The translations under genes were made by a program, and so were the position numbers. This document shows positions 22,551 through 38,040 of a stretch of DNA of 64,000 bases, piece by piece. The notes below the pieces were generated by a model, which made no database searches, was not told the DNA's origin, and saw only the letters and a list, made by a program, of their open reading frames with translations. Source of the stretch: Hydractinia symbiolongicarpus (lineage: Eukaryota > Cnidaria > Hydrozoa > Anthoathecata > Hydractiniidae); contig NC_079883.1 of NCBI RefSeq assembly GCF_029227915.1, forward strand, positions 30,878,001-30,942,000, given 5' to 3'. Positions within the stretch are counted from its first letter, which is position 1, and the number at the start of each line of letters is the position of its first letter.

Positions 22551-25500
22551 CATTTTTGAAAACTACAAGTCTCATGGGCTTTAGTGGGGAAATAATAATT
22601 TAAAAAATCGTTCGGGAAATGAGTTTACACCCTGGGTACTTTCTTTGTATACTTTTGATTTTACAGGCCGAGTCCGGGATTTACGGGAAATCGCAGGTTT
22701 TCGTTTGCCGGCGATTAAACTTCTTTTATTCAGCGTCTCATCAAAAATGAAAACAATTTTGAAGACTACAAGTCTCATGCGTTTTAGTGGTTAAAAAATA
22801 ATTTAAAAAATCGTTAGGGAAATGAGTTTACTCCCTGGGTACTTTCTTTGTATACTTTTGACTATACGGGCCAAACCCGGGATTTACGGGAAATGGCGGG
22901 TTTTCGTTTTTCGGCGATTAAACTTCTTTTATTCAGTGTCTCATCAAAAATGAAAACATTTTTGAAAACTACAAGTCTCATGGGCTTTAGTGGTGAAATA
23001 ATAATTTAAAAAATAGTTCGGGAAATGAGTTTACACCCTGGGTACTTTCTTTGTATACTTTTGACTATACGGGCCGAGTCCGAGATTTACGGGAAATCGC
23101 AGGTTTTCGTTTGCCGGCGATTAAACTTCTTTCATTCAGCGTCTCATCAAAAATGAAATCATTTTTGAAAACTACAAGTCTCATGCGTTTTAGTGGTGAA
23201 AAAAAGAATTAAAAAATCGTTCGGGAAATGAGTTTACTCCCTGGGTACTTTCTTTGTATACTTTTGACTATACGGGCCAAGCCCGGGATTTAGGGGAAAT
23301 CGCGGGATTTCGTTTGCCGGCGATAAAACCTCTTTCATTAAGCGTCTCATCAAAAATGAAAACATTTTTGAAAACTACAAGTCTCATGGGCTTTAGTGGT
23401 GAAATAATAATTTAATAAATAGTTCGGGAAATGAGTTTACTCCCTGGGTACTTTCTTTGTATACTTTTGACTATACGGGCCGAGTCCGGGATTTACGGGA
23501 AATCGCGGTTTATTCGTTTGCCGGTGATTAAACTTCTTTTATTCAGTGTCTCATCAAAAATGAAAACATTTTTGAAAACTACAAGTCTCATGCGTTTTAG
23601 TGGTGAAAAGATAATTTAAAAAATCGCTCGGGAAATGAGTTTACTCCCTGGGTACTTTCTTTGTATACTTTTGACTATACTGGCCAAGCCCGGGAATTAC
23701 GGGAAATCGCGGGTTTTCGTTTGCCGGCGATGAAACTTCTTTTATTCAGCGTCTCATCAAAAATGAAAACAATTTTGAAAACTACAAGTCTCATGCGTTT
23801 TAGTGGTGAAAAAAAATTTTAAAAAATCGTTCAGGAAATGAGTTTACTCCCTGGGTACTTTCTTTGTATACATTTGACTATACGGGCCAAGCCCGGGATT
23901 TACGGGAAATCGCGGTTTTTCGTTTGCCGGCGATTAAACTTCTTTTATTCAGCGTCTCATCAAAAATGAAAATATTTTTGAAAACTACAAGTCTTATGCG
24001 TTTTAGTGGTGAAAAAATAATTTAAAAAATCGTTCTGGAAATGAGTTTACTCACAGGTTACTTTCTTTGTATATATTCGACTATACGGGCCGAGTCCGGG
24101 ATTTACGGGAAATCGCGGGTTTTCGTTTGCCGGCGATTAAACCTCTTTTATTCAGCGTCTCATCAAAAATGAAAACATTTTTAAAAACTACAAGTCTCAT
24201 GGGCTTTAGTGGTGAAATAATAATTTAAAAAATCGTTCGGGAAATGAGTTTACACCCTGGGTACTTTCTTTGTATACTTTTGATTTTACAGGCCGAGTCC
24301 GGGATTTACGGGAAATCGCAGGTTTTCGTTTGCCGGCGATTAAACTTCTTTTATTCAGCGTCTCATCAAAAATGAAAACGTTTTTGAAAACTACAAGTCT
24401 TATGCGTTTTAGTGGTGAAAAAATAATTTAAAAAATCGTTGTGGAAATTAGTTTGCTCACAGGGTACTTTCTTTGTATACATTCGACTATACGGGCCGAG
24501 TCCGGTGTTTACGGGAAATGGCGGGTTTTCGTTTGCCGGCGATTAAACTTCTTTTATTCAGCGTCTCATCAAAAATGAAAATATTTTTGAAAACTACAAG
24601 TCTCTTGCGTTTTAGTGGTGAAAAAATAATATAAAAAATCGTTCGGGAAGTGAGTTTACTCCCGGGGTACTTTCTTTGTATACTTTTGACTATACAGGCC
24701 AAGCCCGGGATTTACGGGAAATGGCGGGTTTTCGTTTTCCGGCGATTAAACTTCTTTCATTCAGTGTCTCATCAAAAATGAAAACATTTTTGAAAACTAC
24801 AAGTCTCATGGGCTTTAGTGGGGAAATAATAATTTAAAAAATCGTTCGGGAAATGAGTTTACACCCTGGGTACTTTCTTTGTATACTTTTGATTTTACAG
24901 GCCGAGTCCGGGATTTACGGGAAATCGCAGGTTTTCGTTTGCCGGCGATTAAACTTCTTTTATTCAGCGTCTCATCAAAAATGAAAACAATTTTGAAGAC
25001 TACAAGTCTCATGCGTTTTAGTGGTTAAAAAATAATTTAAAAAATCGTTAGGGAAATGAGTTTACTCCCTGGGTACTTTCTTTGTATACTTTTGAATATA
25101 CGGGCCAAGCCCGGGATTTACGGGAAATCGCGGGTTTTCGTTTGCCGGCGATTAAACTTCTTTTATTCAGCGTCTCATCAAAAATGAAAACATTTTTGAA
25201 AACTACAAGTCTTATGCGTTTTAGTGGTGAAAAAATAATTTAAAAAATCGTTGTGGAAATTAGTTTACTCCCTGGGTACTTTCTTTGTATACTTTTGACT
25301 ATACGGGCCAAGCCCGGGATTTACGGGAAATCGCGGGTTTTCGTTTGCCGGCGATTAAACTTCTTTTATTCAGCGTCTCATCAAAAATGAAAACATTTTT
25401 GAAAACTACAAGTCTCATGCGTTTTAGTGGTGAAAAAATAATATAAAAAATCGTTCGGGAAGTGAGTTTACTCCCTGGGTACTTTCTTTGTATACTTTTG

Positions 25501-28062
25501 ACTATACGGGCCAAGCTCGGGATTTACGGGAAATGGCGGGTTTTCGTTTTCCGGCGATTAAACTTCTTTTATTCAGTGTCTCATCAAAAATGAAAACATT
25601 TTTGAAAACTACAAGTCTCATGGGCTTTAGTGGTGAAATAATAATTTAATAAATAGTTCGGGAAATGAGTTTACACCCTGGGTACTTTCTTTGTATACTT
25701 TTGACTATACGGGCCGAGTCCGAGATTTACGGGAAATCGCAGGTTTTCGTTTGCCGGCGATTAAACTTCTTTCAATCAGCGTCTCATCAAAAATGAAATC
25801 ATTTTTGAAAACTACAAGTCTCATGCGTTTTAGTGGTGAAAAAAAGAATTAAAAAATCGTTCGGGAAATGAGCTTACTCCCTGGGTACTTTCTTTGTATA
25901 CATTCGACTACACGGGCCAAGCCCGGGATTTAGGGGAAATCGCGGGATTTCGTTTGCCGGCGATTAAACCTCTTTCATTAAGCGTCTCATCAAAAATGAA
26001 AACATTTTTGAAAACTACAAGTCTCATGGGCTTTAGTGGTGAAATAATAATTTAAAAAATCGTTCGGGAAATGAGTTTACACCCTGGGTACTTTCTTTGT
26101 ATACTTTTGATTTTACAGGCCGAGTCCGGGATTTACGGGAAATCGCAGGTTTTCGTTTGCCGGCGATTAAACTTCTTTTATTCAGTGTCTCATCAAAAAT
26201 GAAAACATTTTTGAAAAATACAAGTCTTATGCGTTTTAGTGGTGAAAAAATAATTTAAAAAATCGTTGTGGAAATTAGTTTACTCACAGGGTACTTTCTT
26301 TGTATACATTCAACTATACGGGCCGAGTCCGGGGTTTACGGGAAATGGCGGGTTTTCGTTTGCCGGCGATTAAACTTCTTTTATTCAGCGTCTCATCAAA
26401 AATGAAAATATTTTTGAAAACTACAAGTCTTATGCGTTTTAGTGGTGAAAAAATAATTTAAAAAATCGTTCTGGAAATGAGTTTACTCACAGGGTACTTT
26501 CTTTGTATATATTCGACTATACGGGCCGAGTCCGGGATTTACGGGAAATCGCGGGTTTTCGTTTGCCGGCGATTAAATCTCTTTTATTCAGCGTCTCATC
26601 AAAAATGAAAACATTTTTAAAAACTACAAGTCTCATGGGCTTTAGTGGTAAAATAATAATTTAAAAAATCGTTCGGGAAATGAGTTTACACCCTGGGTAC
26701 TTTCTTTGTATACTTTTGATTTTACAGGCCGAGTCCGGGATTTACGGGAAATCGCAGGTTTTCGTTTGCCGGCGATTAAACTTCTTTTATTCAGCGTCTC
26801 ATCAAAAATGAAAACAAGTTTGAAGACTACAAGTCTCATGGGTTTTAGTGGTTAAAAAATAATTTAAAAAATCGTTCGGGAAATGAGTTTACTCCCTGGG
26901 TACTTTCTTTGTATACTTTTGACTATACGGGCCAAGCCCGGGATTTACGGGAAATCGCGGGTTTTCGTTTGCCTGCGATTAAACTTCTTTTATTCAGCGT
27001 CTCTTCAAAAATGAAAACGTTTTGGAAAACTACAAGTCTTATGCGTTTTAGTGGTGAAAAAATAATTTAAAAAATCGTTGTGGAAATTAGTTTACTCACA
27101 GGGTACTTTCTTTGTATACATTCGACTATACGGGCCGAGTCCGGGGTTTACTGGAAATGGCGGGTTTTCGTTTGCCTGCGATTAAACTTCTTTTATTCAG
27201 CGTCTCATCAAAAATGAAAATATTTTTGAAAACTACAAGTCTCTTGCGTTTTAGTGGTGAAAAAATAATATAAAAAATCGTTCGGGAAGTGAGTTTACTC
27301 CCGGGGTACTTTCTTTGTATACTTTTGACTATACAGGCCAAGCCCGGGATTTACGGGAAATGGCGGGTTTTCGTTTTCCGGCGATTAAACTTCTTTTATT
27401 CAGTGTCTCATCAAAAATGAAAACATTTTTGAAAACTACAAGTCTCATGGGCTTTAGTGGGGAAATAATAATTTAAAAAATCGTTCGGGAAATGAGTTTA
27501 CACCCTGGGTACTTTCTTTGTATACTTTTGATTTTACAGGCCGAGTCCGGGATTTACGGGAAATCGCAGGTTTTCGTTTGCCGGCGATTAAACTTCTTTT
27601 ATTCAACGTCTCATCAAAAATGAAAACAAGTTTGAAGACTACAAGTCTCATGCGTTTTAGTGGTTAAAAAATAATTTAAAAAATCGTTCGGGAAATGAGT
27701 TTACTCCCTGGGTATTTTCTTTGTATTCTTTTGACTATACGGGCCAAGCCCGGGATTTACGGGAAATCGCGGGTTTTCGTTTGCCGGCGATTAAACTTCT
27801 TTTATTCAGCGTCTCATCAAAAATGAAAATATTTTTGAAAACTACAAGTCTTATGCGTTTTAGTGGTGAAAAAATAATTTAAAAAATCGTTCTGGAAATG
27901 AGTTTACTCACAGGGTACTTTCTTTGTATATATTCGACTATACGGGCCGAGTCCGGGATTTACGGGAAATCGCGGGTTTTCGTTTGCCGGCGATTAAACC
28001 TCTTTTATTCAGCGTCTCATCAAAAATGAAAACATTTTTAAAAACTACAAGTCTCATGGGCT

Positions 28063-31000
28063 TTAGTGGTGAAATAATAATTTAAAAAATCGTTCGGGAA
28101 ATGAGTTTACACCCTGGGTACTTTCTTTGTATACTTTTGATTTTACAGGCCGAGTCCGGGATTTACGGGAAATTGCAGGTTTTCGTTTGCCGGCGATTAA
28201 ACTTCTTTTATTCAGCGTCTCATCAAAAATGAAAACAAGTTTGAAGACTACAAGTCTCATGGGTTTTAGTGGTTAAAAAATAATTTAAAAAATCGTTCGG
28301 GAAATGAGTTTACTCCCTGGGTACTTTCTTTGTATACTTTTGACTATACGGGCCAAGCCCGGGATTTACGGGAAATCGCGGGTTTTCGTTTGCCGGCGAT
28401 TAAACTTCTTTTATTCAGCGTCTCTTCAAAAATGAAAACGTTTTTGAAAACTACAAGTCTTATGCGTTTTAGTGGTGAAAAAATAATTTAAAAAATCGTT
28501 GTGGAAATTAGTTTACTCACAGGGTACTTCCTTTGTATACATTCGACTATACGGGCCGAGTCCGGGGTTTACGGGAAATGGCGGGTTTTCGTTTGCCTGC
28601 GATTAAACTTCTTTTATTCAGCGTCTCATCAAAAATGAAAATATTTTTGAAAACTACAAGTCTCTTGCGTTTTAGTGGTGAAAAAATAATATAAAAAATC
28701 GTTCGGGAAGTGAGTTTACTCCCGGGGTACTTTCTTTGTACACTTTTGACTATACAGGCCAAGCCCGGGATTTACGGGAAATGGCGGGTTTTCGTTTTCC
28801 GGCGATTAAACTTCTTTTATTAAGTGTCTCATCAAAAATGAAAACATTTTTGAAAACTACAAGTCTCATGGGCTTTAGTGGGGAAACAATAATTTAAAAA
28901 ATCGTTCGGGAAATGAGTTTACACCCTGGGTACTTTCTTTGTATACTTTTGATTTTACAGGCCGAGTCCGGGATTTACGGGAAATCGCAGGTTTTCGTTT
29001 GCCGGCGATTAAACTTCTTTTATTCAGCGTCTCATCAAAAATGAAAACAAGTTTGAAGACTACAAGTCTCATGCGTTTTAGTGGTGAAAAAATAATTTAA
29101 AAAATCGTTGTGGAAATTAGTTTACTCACAGGGTACTTTCTTTGTATACATTCGACTATACGGGCCGAGTCCGGGGTTTACGGGAAATGGCAGGTTTTCG
29201 TTTTCCGGCGAATAAACTTCTTTTATTCAGTGTCTCATCAAAAATGAAAACATTTTTGAAAACTACAAGTGTCATGCGTTTTAGTGGTGAAAAAATAATT
29301 TAAAAAATCGTTCAGAGAAATGAGTTTACTCCCTGGGTACTTTCTTTGTATACATTCGACTATACGGGCCAAGCCCGGGATTTACGGGAAATTGCGGGTT
29401 TTCCTTTGCCGGCGATTAAACTTCTTTTATTCAGCGTCTCATCAAAAATGAAAACATTTTTGAAAACTACAAGTGTCATGCGTTTTAGTGGTGAAAAAAT
29501 AATTTAAAAAATCGTTCGGAGAAATGAGTTTACTCCCTGGGTACTTTCTTTGTATACTTTTGATTATACGGGCCGAGTCCGGGGTTTACGGGAAATGGCG
29601 GGTTTTCGTTTGCCGGCGATTAAACTTCTTTTATTCAGCGTCTCATCAAAAATGAAAACATTTTTAAAAACTACAAGTCTCATGCGTTTTAGTGGTGAAA
29701 AAATAATATAAAAAATCGTTCGGGAAGTGAGTTTACTCCCTGGGTACTTTCTTTGTATACTTTTGACTATACGGGCCGAGTCCGGGGTTTACGGGAAATG
29801 GCAGGTTTTCGTTTTCCGGCGAATAAACTTCTTTTATTCAGTGTCTCATCAAAAATGAAAACATTTTTGAAAACTACAAGTGTCATGCGTTTTAGTGGTG
29901 AAAAAATAATTTAAAAAATCGTTCGGAGAAATGAGTTTACTCCCTGGGTACTTTCTTTGTATACATTCGACTATACGGGCCAAGCCCGGGATTTACTGGA
30001 AATCGCGGGTTTTCCTTTGCCGGCGATTAAACTTCTTTTATTCAGCGTCTCATCAAAAATGAAAACATTTTTGAAAACTACAAGTGTCATGCGTTTTAGT
30101 GGTGAAAAAATAATTTAAAAAATCGTACGGAGAAATGAGTTTACTCCCTGGGTACTTTCTTTGTATACATTCGACTATACGGGCCAAGCCAGGGATTTAC
30201 GGGAAATCGCGGGTTTTCCTTTGCCGGCGATTAAACTTCTTTTATTCAGCGTCTCATCAAAAATGAAAACATTTTTGAAAACTATAAGTCTTATGCGTTT
30301 TAGTGGTGAAAAAATAATTTAAAAAATCGTTGTGGAAATTAGTTTACTCACAGGGTACTTTCTTTGTATACATTCGACTATACGGGCCGAGTCCGGGGTT
30401 TACGGGAAATGGCAGGTTTTTGTTTTCCGGCGAATAAACTTCTTTTATTCAGTGTCTCATCAAAAATGAAAACATTTTTGAAAACTACAAGTGTCATGCG
30501 TTTTAGTGGTGAAAAAATAATTTAAAAAATCGTTCGGAGAAATGAGTTTACTCCCTGGGTACTTTCTTTGTATACATTCGACTACACGGGCCAAGCCAGG
30601 GATTTACGGGAAATCGCGGGTTTTCCTTTGCCGGCGATTAAACTTCTTTTATTCAGCGTCTCATCAAAAATGAAAACATTTTTGAAAACTACAAGTCTTA
30701 TGCGTTTTAGTGGTGAAAAAATAATTTAAAAAATCGTTGTGGAAATTAGTTTACTCACAGGGTACTTTCTTTGTATACATTCGACTATACGGGCCGAGTC
30801 CGGGGTTTACGGGAAATGGCAAGTTTTTGTTTTCCGGCGAATAAACTTCTTTTATTCAGTGTCTCATCAAAAATGAAAACATTTTTGAAAACTACAAGTG
30901 TCATGCGTTTTAGTGGTGAAAAAATAATTTAAAAAATCGTTCGGAGAAATGAGTTTACTCCCTGGGTACTTTCTTTGTATACATTCGACTATACGGGCCA

Positions 31001-34000
31001 AGCCCGGGATTTACGGGAAATCGCGGGTTTTCCTTTGCCGGCGATTAAACTTCTTTTATTCAGCGTCTTATCAAAAATGAAAACATTTTTGAAAACTACA
31101 AGTGTCATGCGTTTTAGTGGTGAAAAAATAATTTAAGAAATCGTTCGGAGAAATGAGTTTACTCCCTGGGTACTTTCTTTGTATACTTTTGGTTATACGG
31201 GCCGAGTCCGGGGTTTACGGGAAATGGCGGGTTTTCGTTTGCCGGCGATTAAACTTCTTTTATTCAGCGTCTCATCAAAAATGAAAACATTTTTGAAAAC
31301 TACAAGTCTCATGCGTTTTAGTGGTGAAAAAATAATATAAAAAATCGTTCGGGAAGTGAGTTTACTCCCTGGGTACTTTCTTTGTATACTTTTGACTATA
31401 CGGGCCAAGCCCGGGATTTACGGGAAATGGCGGGTTTTCGTTTTCCGGCGATTAAACTTCTTTTATTCAGTGTCTCATCAAAAATGAAAACATTTTTGAA
31501 AACTACAAGTCTCATGCGTTTTAGTGGTGAAAAATTAATTTAAAAAATCGTTCGGAAAATGAGTTTACTCCCTGGGTACTTTCTTTGTATACTTTTGACT
31601 ATACGGGCCGAGTCCGGGATTTACGGGAAATCGCGGTTTTTCGTTTGCCGGTGATTAAACTTCTTTTATTCAGTGTCTCATCAAAAATGAAAACATTTTT
31701 GAAAACTACAAGTCTCATGCGTTTTAGTGGTGAAAAGATAATTTAAAAAATCGCTCGGGAAATGAGTTTACTCCCTGGGTACTTTCTTTGTATACTTTTG
31801 ACTATACTGGCCAAGCCCGGGAATTACGGGAAATCGCGGGTTTTCGTTTGCCGGCGATGAAACTTCTTTTATTCAGTGTCTCATCAAAATGGAAAACAAT
31901 TTTGAAAACTACAAGTCTCATTCGTTTTAGTGGTGAAAAAAATTTTTAAAAAATCGTTCAGGAAATGAGTTTACTCCCTGGGTACTTTCTTTGTATACAT
32001 TTGACTATACGGGCCAAGCCCGGGATTTACGGGAAATCGCGGTTTTTTGTTTGCCGGCGATTAAACTTCTTTTATTCAGTGTCTTATCAAAAATGAAAAC
32101 ATTTTTGAAAACTACAAGTCTCATGCGTTTTAGTGGTGAAAAGATAATTTAAAAAATCGCTCGGGAAATGAGTTTACTCCCTGGGTACTTTCTTTGTATA
32201 CTTTTGACTATACTGGCCAAGCCCGGGAATTACGGGAAATCGCGGGTTTTCGTTTGCCGGCGATGAAACTTCTTTTATTCAGCGTCTCATCAAAAATGAA
32301 AACAATTTTGAAAACTACAAGTCTCATGCGTTTTAGTGGTGAAAAAAAATTTTAAAAAATCGTTCAGGAAATGAGTTTACTCCTTGGGTACTTTCTTTGT
32401 ATACATTTGACTATACGGGCCAAGCCCGGGATTTACGGGAAATCGCGGTTTTTCGTTTGCCGGCGATTAAACTTCTTTTATTCAGCGTCTTATCAAAAAT
32501 GAAAATATTTTTAAAAACTACAAGTCTTATGCGTTTTAGTGGTGAAAAAATAATTTAAAAAATCGTTCTGGAAATGAGTTTACTCACAGGGTACTTTCTT
32601 TGTATATATTCGACTATACGGGCCGAGTCCGGGATTTACGGGAAATCGCGGGTTTTCGTTTGCCGGCGATTAAACCTCTTTTATTCAGCGTCTCATCAAA
32701 AATGAAAACATTTTTAAAAACTACAAGTCTCATGGGCTTTAGTGGTGAAATAATAATTTAAAAAATCGTTCGGGAAATGAGTTTACACCCTGGGTACTTT
32801 CTTTGTATACTTTTGATTTTACAGGCCGAGTCCGGGATTTACGGGAAATTGCAGGTTTTCGTTTGCCGGCGATTAAACTTCTTTTATTCAGCGTCTCATC
32901 AAAAATGAAAACAAGTTTGAAGACTACAAGTCTCATGGGTTTTAGTGGTTAAAAAATAATTTAAAAAATCGTTCGGGAAATGAGTTTACTCCCTGGGTAC
33001 TTTCTTTGTATACTTTTGACTATACGGGCCAAGCCCGGGATTTACGGGAAATCGCGGGTTTTCGTTTGCCGGCGATTAAACTTCTTTTATTCAGCGTCTC
33101 TTCAAAAATGAAAACGTTTTTGAAAACTACAAGTCTTATGCGTTTTAGTGGTGAAAAAATAATTTAAAAAATCGTTGTGGAAATTAGTTTACTCACAGGG
33201 TACTTCCTTTGTATACATTCGACTATACGGGCCGAGTCCGGGGTTTACGGGAAATGGCGGGTTTTCGTTTGCCAGCGATTAAACTTCTTTTATTCAGCGT
33301 CTCATCAAAAATGAAAATATTTTTGAAAACTACAAGTCTCTTGCGTTTTAGTGGTGAAAAAATAATATAAAAAATCGTTCGGGAAGTGAGTTTACTCCCG
33401 GGGTACTTTCTTTGTATACTTTTGACTATACAGGCCAAGCCCGGGATTTACGGGAAATGGCGGGTTTTCGTTTTCCGGCGATTAAACTTCTTTTATTCAG
33501 TGTCTCATCAAAAATGAAAACATTTTTGAAAACTACAAGTCTCATGGGCTTTAGTGGGGAAATAATAATTTAAAAAATCGTTCGGGAAATGAGTTTACAC
33601 CCTGGGTACTTTCTTTGTATACTTTTGATTTTACAGGCCGAGTCCGGGATTTACGGGAAATCGCAGGTTTTCGTTTGCCGGCGATTAAACTTCTTTTATT
33701 CAGCGTCTCATCAAAAATGAAAACAAGTTTGAAGACTACAAGTCTCATGCGTTTTAGTGGTTAAAAAATAATTTAAAAAATCGTTCGGGAAATGAGTTTA
33801 CTCCCTGGGTATTTTCTTTGTATACTTTTGACTATACGGGCCAAGCCCGGGATTTACGGGAAATCGCGGGTTTTCGTTTACCGGCGATTAAACTTCTTTT
33901 ATTCAGCGTCTCATCAAAAATGAAAACATTTTTGAAAACTACAAGTCTTATGCGTTTTAGTGGTGAAAAAATAATTTAAAAAATCGTTGTGGAAATTAGT

Positions 34001-37000
34001 TTACTCACAGGGTACTTTCTTTGTATACATTCGACTATACGGGCGGAGTCCGGGGTTTACGGGAAATGGCAGGTTTTCGTTTTCCGGCGAATAAACTTCT
34101 TTTATTCAGTGTCTCATCAAAAATGAAAACATTTTTGAAAACTACAAGTGTCATGCGTTTTAGTGGTGAAAAAATAATTTAAAAAATCGTTCAGAGAAAT
34201 GAGTTTACTCCCTGGGTACTTTCTTTGTATACATTCGACTATACGGGCCAAGCCCGGGATTTACGGGAAATCGCGGGTTTTCCTTTGCCGGCGATTAAAC
34301 TTCTTTTATTCAGCGTCTCATCAAAAATGAAAACATTTTTGAAAACTACAAGTGTCATGCGTTTTAGTGGTGAAAAAATAATTTAAAAAATCGTTCGGAG
34401 AAATGAGTTTACTCCCTGGGTACTTTCTTTGTATACTTTTGATTATACGGGCCGAGTCCGGGGTTTACGGGAAATGGCGGGTTTTCGTTTGCCGGCGATT
34501 AAACTTCTTTTATTCAGCGTCTCATCAAAAATGAAAACATTTTTAAAAACTACAAGTCTCATGCGTTTTAGTGGTGAAAAAATAATATAAAAAATCGTTC
34601 GGGAAGTGAGTTTACTCCCTGGGTACTTTCTTTGTATACTTTTGACTATACGGGCCGAGTCCGGGGTTTACGGGAAATGGCAGGTTTTCGTTTTCCGGCG
34701 AATAAACTTCTTTTATTCAGTGTCCCATCAAAAATGAAAACATTTTTGAAAACTACAAGTGTCATGCGTTTTAGTGGTGAAAAAATAATTTAAAAAATCG
34801 TTCGGAGAAATGAGTTTACTCCCTGGGTACTTTCTTTGTATACATTCGACTATACGGGCCAAGCCCGGGATTTACTGGAAATCGCGGGTTTTCCTTTGCC
34901 GGCGATTAAACTTCTTTTATTCAGCGTCTCATCAAAAATGAAAACATTTTTGAAAACTACAAGTGTCATGCGTTTTAGTGGTGAAAAAATAATTTAAAAA
35001 ATCGTTCGGAGAAATGAGTTTACTCCCTGGGTACTTTCTTTGTATACATTCGACTATACGGGCCAAGCCAGGGATTTACGGGAAATCGCGGGTTTTCCTT
35101 TGCCGGCGATTAAACTTCTTTTATTCAGCGTCTCATCAAAAATGAAAACATTTTTAAAAACTACAAGTCTTATGCGTTTTAGTGGTGAAAAAATAATTTA
35201 AAAAATCGTTGTGGAAATTAGTTTACTCACAGGGTACTTTCTTTGTATACATTCGACTATACGGGCCGAGTCCGGGGTTTACTGGAAATGGCAGGTTTTT
35301 GTTTTCCGGCGAATAAACTTCTTTTATTCAGTGTCTCATCAAAAATGAAAACATTTTTAAAAACTACAAGTCTCATGCGTTTTAGTGGTGAAAAAATAAA
35401 TTAAAAAATCGTTCGGGAAATGAGTTTACTTCCTGGGTACTTTCTTTGTATACTTTTGACTATACGGGTCAAGCCCGGGATTTACGGGAAATCGCGGGTT
35501 TTCGTTTGCCGGCGATTAAACTTCTTTTATTCAGCGTCTCATCAAAAATGAAAACATTTTTGAAAACTAAAAGTCTTGTGCGTTTTAGTGGTGAAAAAAT
35601 AATTTAAAAAATCGTTCGGAGAAATGAGTTTACTCCCTGGGTACTTTCTTTGTATACATTCGACTATACGGGCCAAGCCCGGGATTTACTGGAAATCGCG
35701 GGTTTTCCTTTGCTGGCGATTAAACTTCTTTTATTCAGCGTCTCATCAAAAATGAAAACATTTTTGAAAACTACAAGTGTCATGCGTTTTAGTGGTGAAA
35801 AAATAATTTAAAAAATCGTTCGGAGAAATGAGTTTACTCCCTGGGTACTTTCTTTGTATACATTCGACTATACGGGCCAAGCCAGGGATTTACGGGAAAT
35901 CGCGGGTTTTCCTTTGCCGGCGATTAAACTTCTTTTATTCAGCGTCTCATCAAAAATGAAAACATTTTTGAAAACTACAAGTCTTATGCGTTTTAGTGGT
36001 GAAAAAATAATTTAAAAAATCGTTGTGGAAATTAGTTTACTCACAGGGTACTTTCTTTGTATACATTCGACTATACGGGCCGAGTCCGGGGTTTACGGGA
36101 AATGGCAGGTTTTTGTTTTCCGGCGAATAAACTTCTTTTATTCAGTGTCTCATCAAAAATGAAAACATTTTTGAAAACTACAAGTGTCATGCGTTTTAGT
36201 GGTGAAAAAATAATTTAAAAAATCGTTCGGAGAAATGAGTTTACTCCCTGGGTACTTTCTTTGTATACATTCGACTACACGGGCCAAGCCAGGGATTTAC
36301 GGGAAATCGCGGGTTTTCCTTTGCCGGCGATTAAACTTCTTTTATTCAGCGTCTCATCAAAAATGAAAACATTTTTGAAAACTACAAGTCTTATGCGTTT
36401 TAGTGGTGAAAAAATAATTTAAAAAATCGTTGTGGAAATTAGTTTACTCACAGGGTACTTTCTTTGTATACATTCGACTATACGGGCCGAGTCCGGGGTT
36501 TACGGGAAATGGCAGGTTTTCGTTTTACGGCGAATAAACTTCTTTTATTCAGTGTCTCATCAAAAATGAAAACATTTTTGAAAACTACAAGTGTCATGCG
36601 TTTTAGTGGTGAAAAAATAATTTAAAAAATCGTTCAGAGAAATGAGTTTACTCCCTGGGTACTTTCTTTGTATACATTCGACTATACGGGCCAAGCCCGG
36701 GATTTACGGGAAATCGCGGGTTTTCCTTTGCCGGCGATTAAACTTCTTTTATTCAGCGTCTTATCAAAAATGAAAACATTTTTGAAAACTACAAGTGTCA
36801 TGCGTTTTAGTGGTGAAAAAATAATTTAAGAAATCGTTCGGAGAAATGAGTTTACTCCCTGGGTACTTTCTTTGTATACTTTTGATTATACGGGCCGAGT
36901 CCGGGGTTTACGGGAAATGGCGGGTTTTCGTTTGCCGGCGATTAAACTTCTTTTATTCAGCGTCTCATCAAAAATGAAAACATTTTTGAAAACTACAAGT

Positions 37001-38040
37001 CTCATGCGTTTTAGTGGTGAAAAAATAATATAAAAAATCGTTCGGGAAGTGAGTTTACTCCCTGGGTACTTTCTTTGTATACTTTTGACTATACGGGCCA
37101 AGCCCGGGATTTACGGGAAATGGCGGGTTTTCGTTTTCCGGCGATTAAACTTCTTTTATTCAGTGTCTCATCAAAAATGAAAACATTTTTGAAAACTACA
37201 AGTCTCATGCGTTTTAGTGGTGAAAAATTAATTTAAAAAATCGTTCGGAAAATGAGTTTACTCCCTGGGTACTTTCTTTGTATACTTTTGACTATACGGG
37301 CCGAGTCCGGGATTTACGGGAAATCGCGGTTTTTCGTTTGCCGGTGATTAAACTTCTTTTATTCAGTGTCTCATCAAAAATGAAAACATTTTTGAAAACT
37401 ACAAGTCTCATGCGTTTTAGTGGTGAAAAGATAATTTAAAAAATCGCTCGGGAAATGAGTTTACTCCCTGGGTACTTTCTTTGTATACTTTTGACTATAC
37501 TGGCCAAGCCCGGGAATTACGGGAAATCGCGGGTTTTCGTTTGCCGGCGATGAAACTTCTTTTATTCAGTGTCTCATCAAAATGGAAAACAATTTTGAAA
37601 ACTACAAGTCTCATTCGTTTTAGTGGTGAAAAAATTTTTTAAAAAATCGTTCAGGAAATGAGTTTACTCCCTGGGTACTTTCTTTGTATACATTTGACTA
37701 TACGGGCCAAGCCCGGGATTTACGGGAAATCGCGGTTTTTTGTTTGCCGGCGATTAAACTTCTTTTATTCAGCGTCTCATCAAAAATGAAAATATTTTTG
37801 AAAACTACAAGTCTTATGCGTTTTAGTGGTGAAAAAATAATTTAAAAAATCGTTCTGGAAATGAGTTTACTCACAGGGTACTTTCTTTGTATATATTCGA
37901 CTATACGGGCCGAGTCCGGGATTTACGGGAAATCGCGGGTTTTCGTTTGCCGGCGATTAAACTTCTTTTATTCAGCGTCTTATCAAAAATGAAAACATTT
38001 TTAAAAACTAAAAGTCTCATGGGCTTTAGTGGTGAAATAA
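28063..38040. repeat. Large higher-order repeat, units of about 4.7 and 6.3 kb
   Basis: Marker monomers at 28063, 28547 and 28875 recur at 32739, 33223 and 33551 (offset 4676 bp, 23 monomers). The offset grows to 4879 from about 29190 (one monomer added) and to 5693 at 31193 against 36886. The marker at 32739 recurs at 39041 (offset 6302). A block of more than 20 monomers was therefore copied, with gains of whole monomers inside it. Confidence 0.7.
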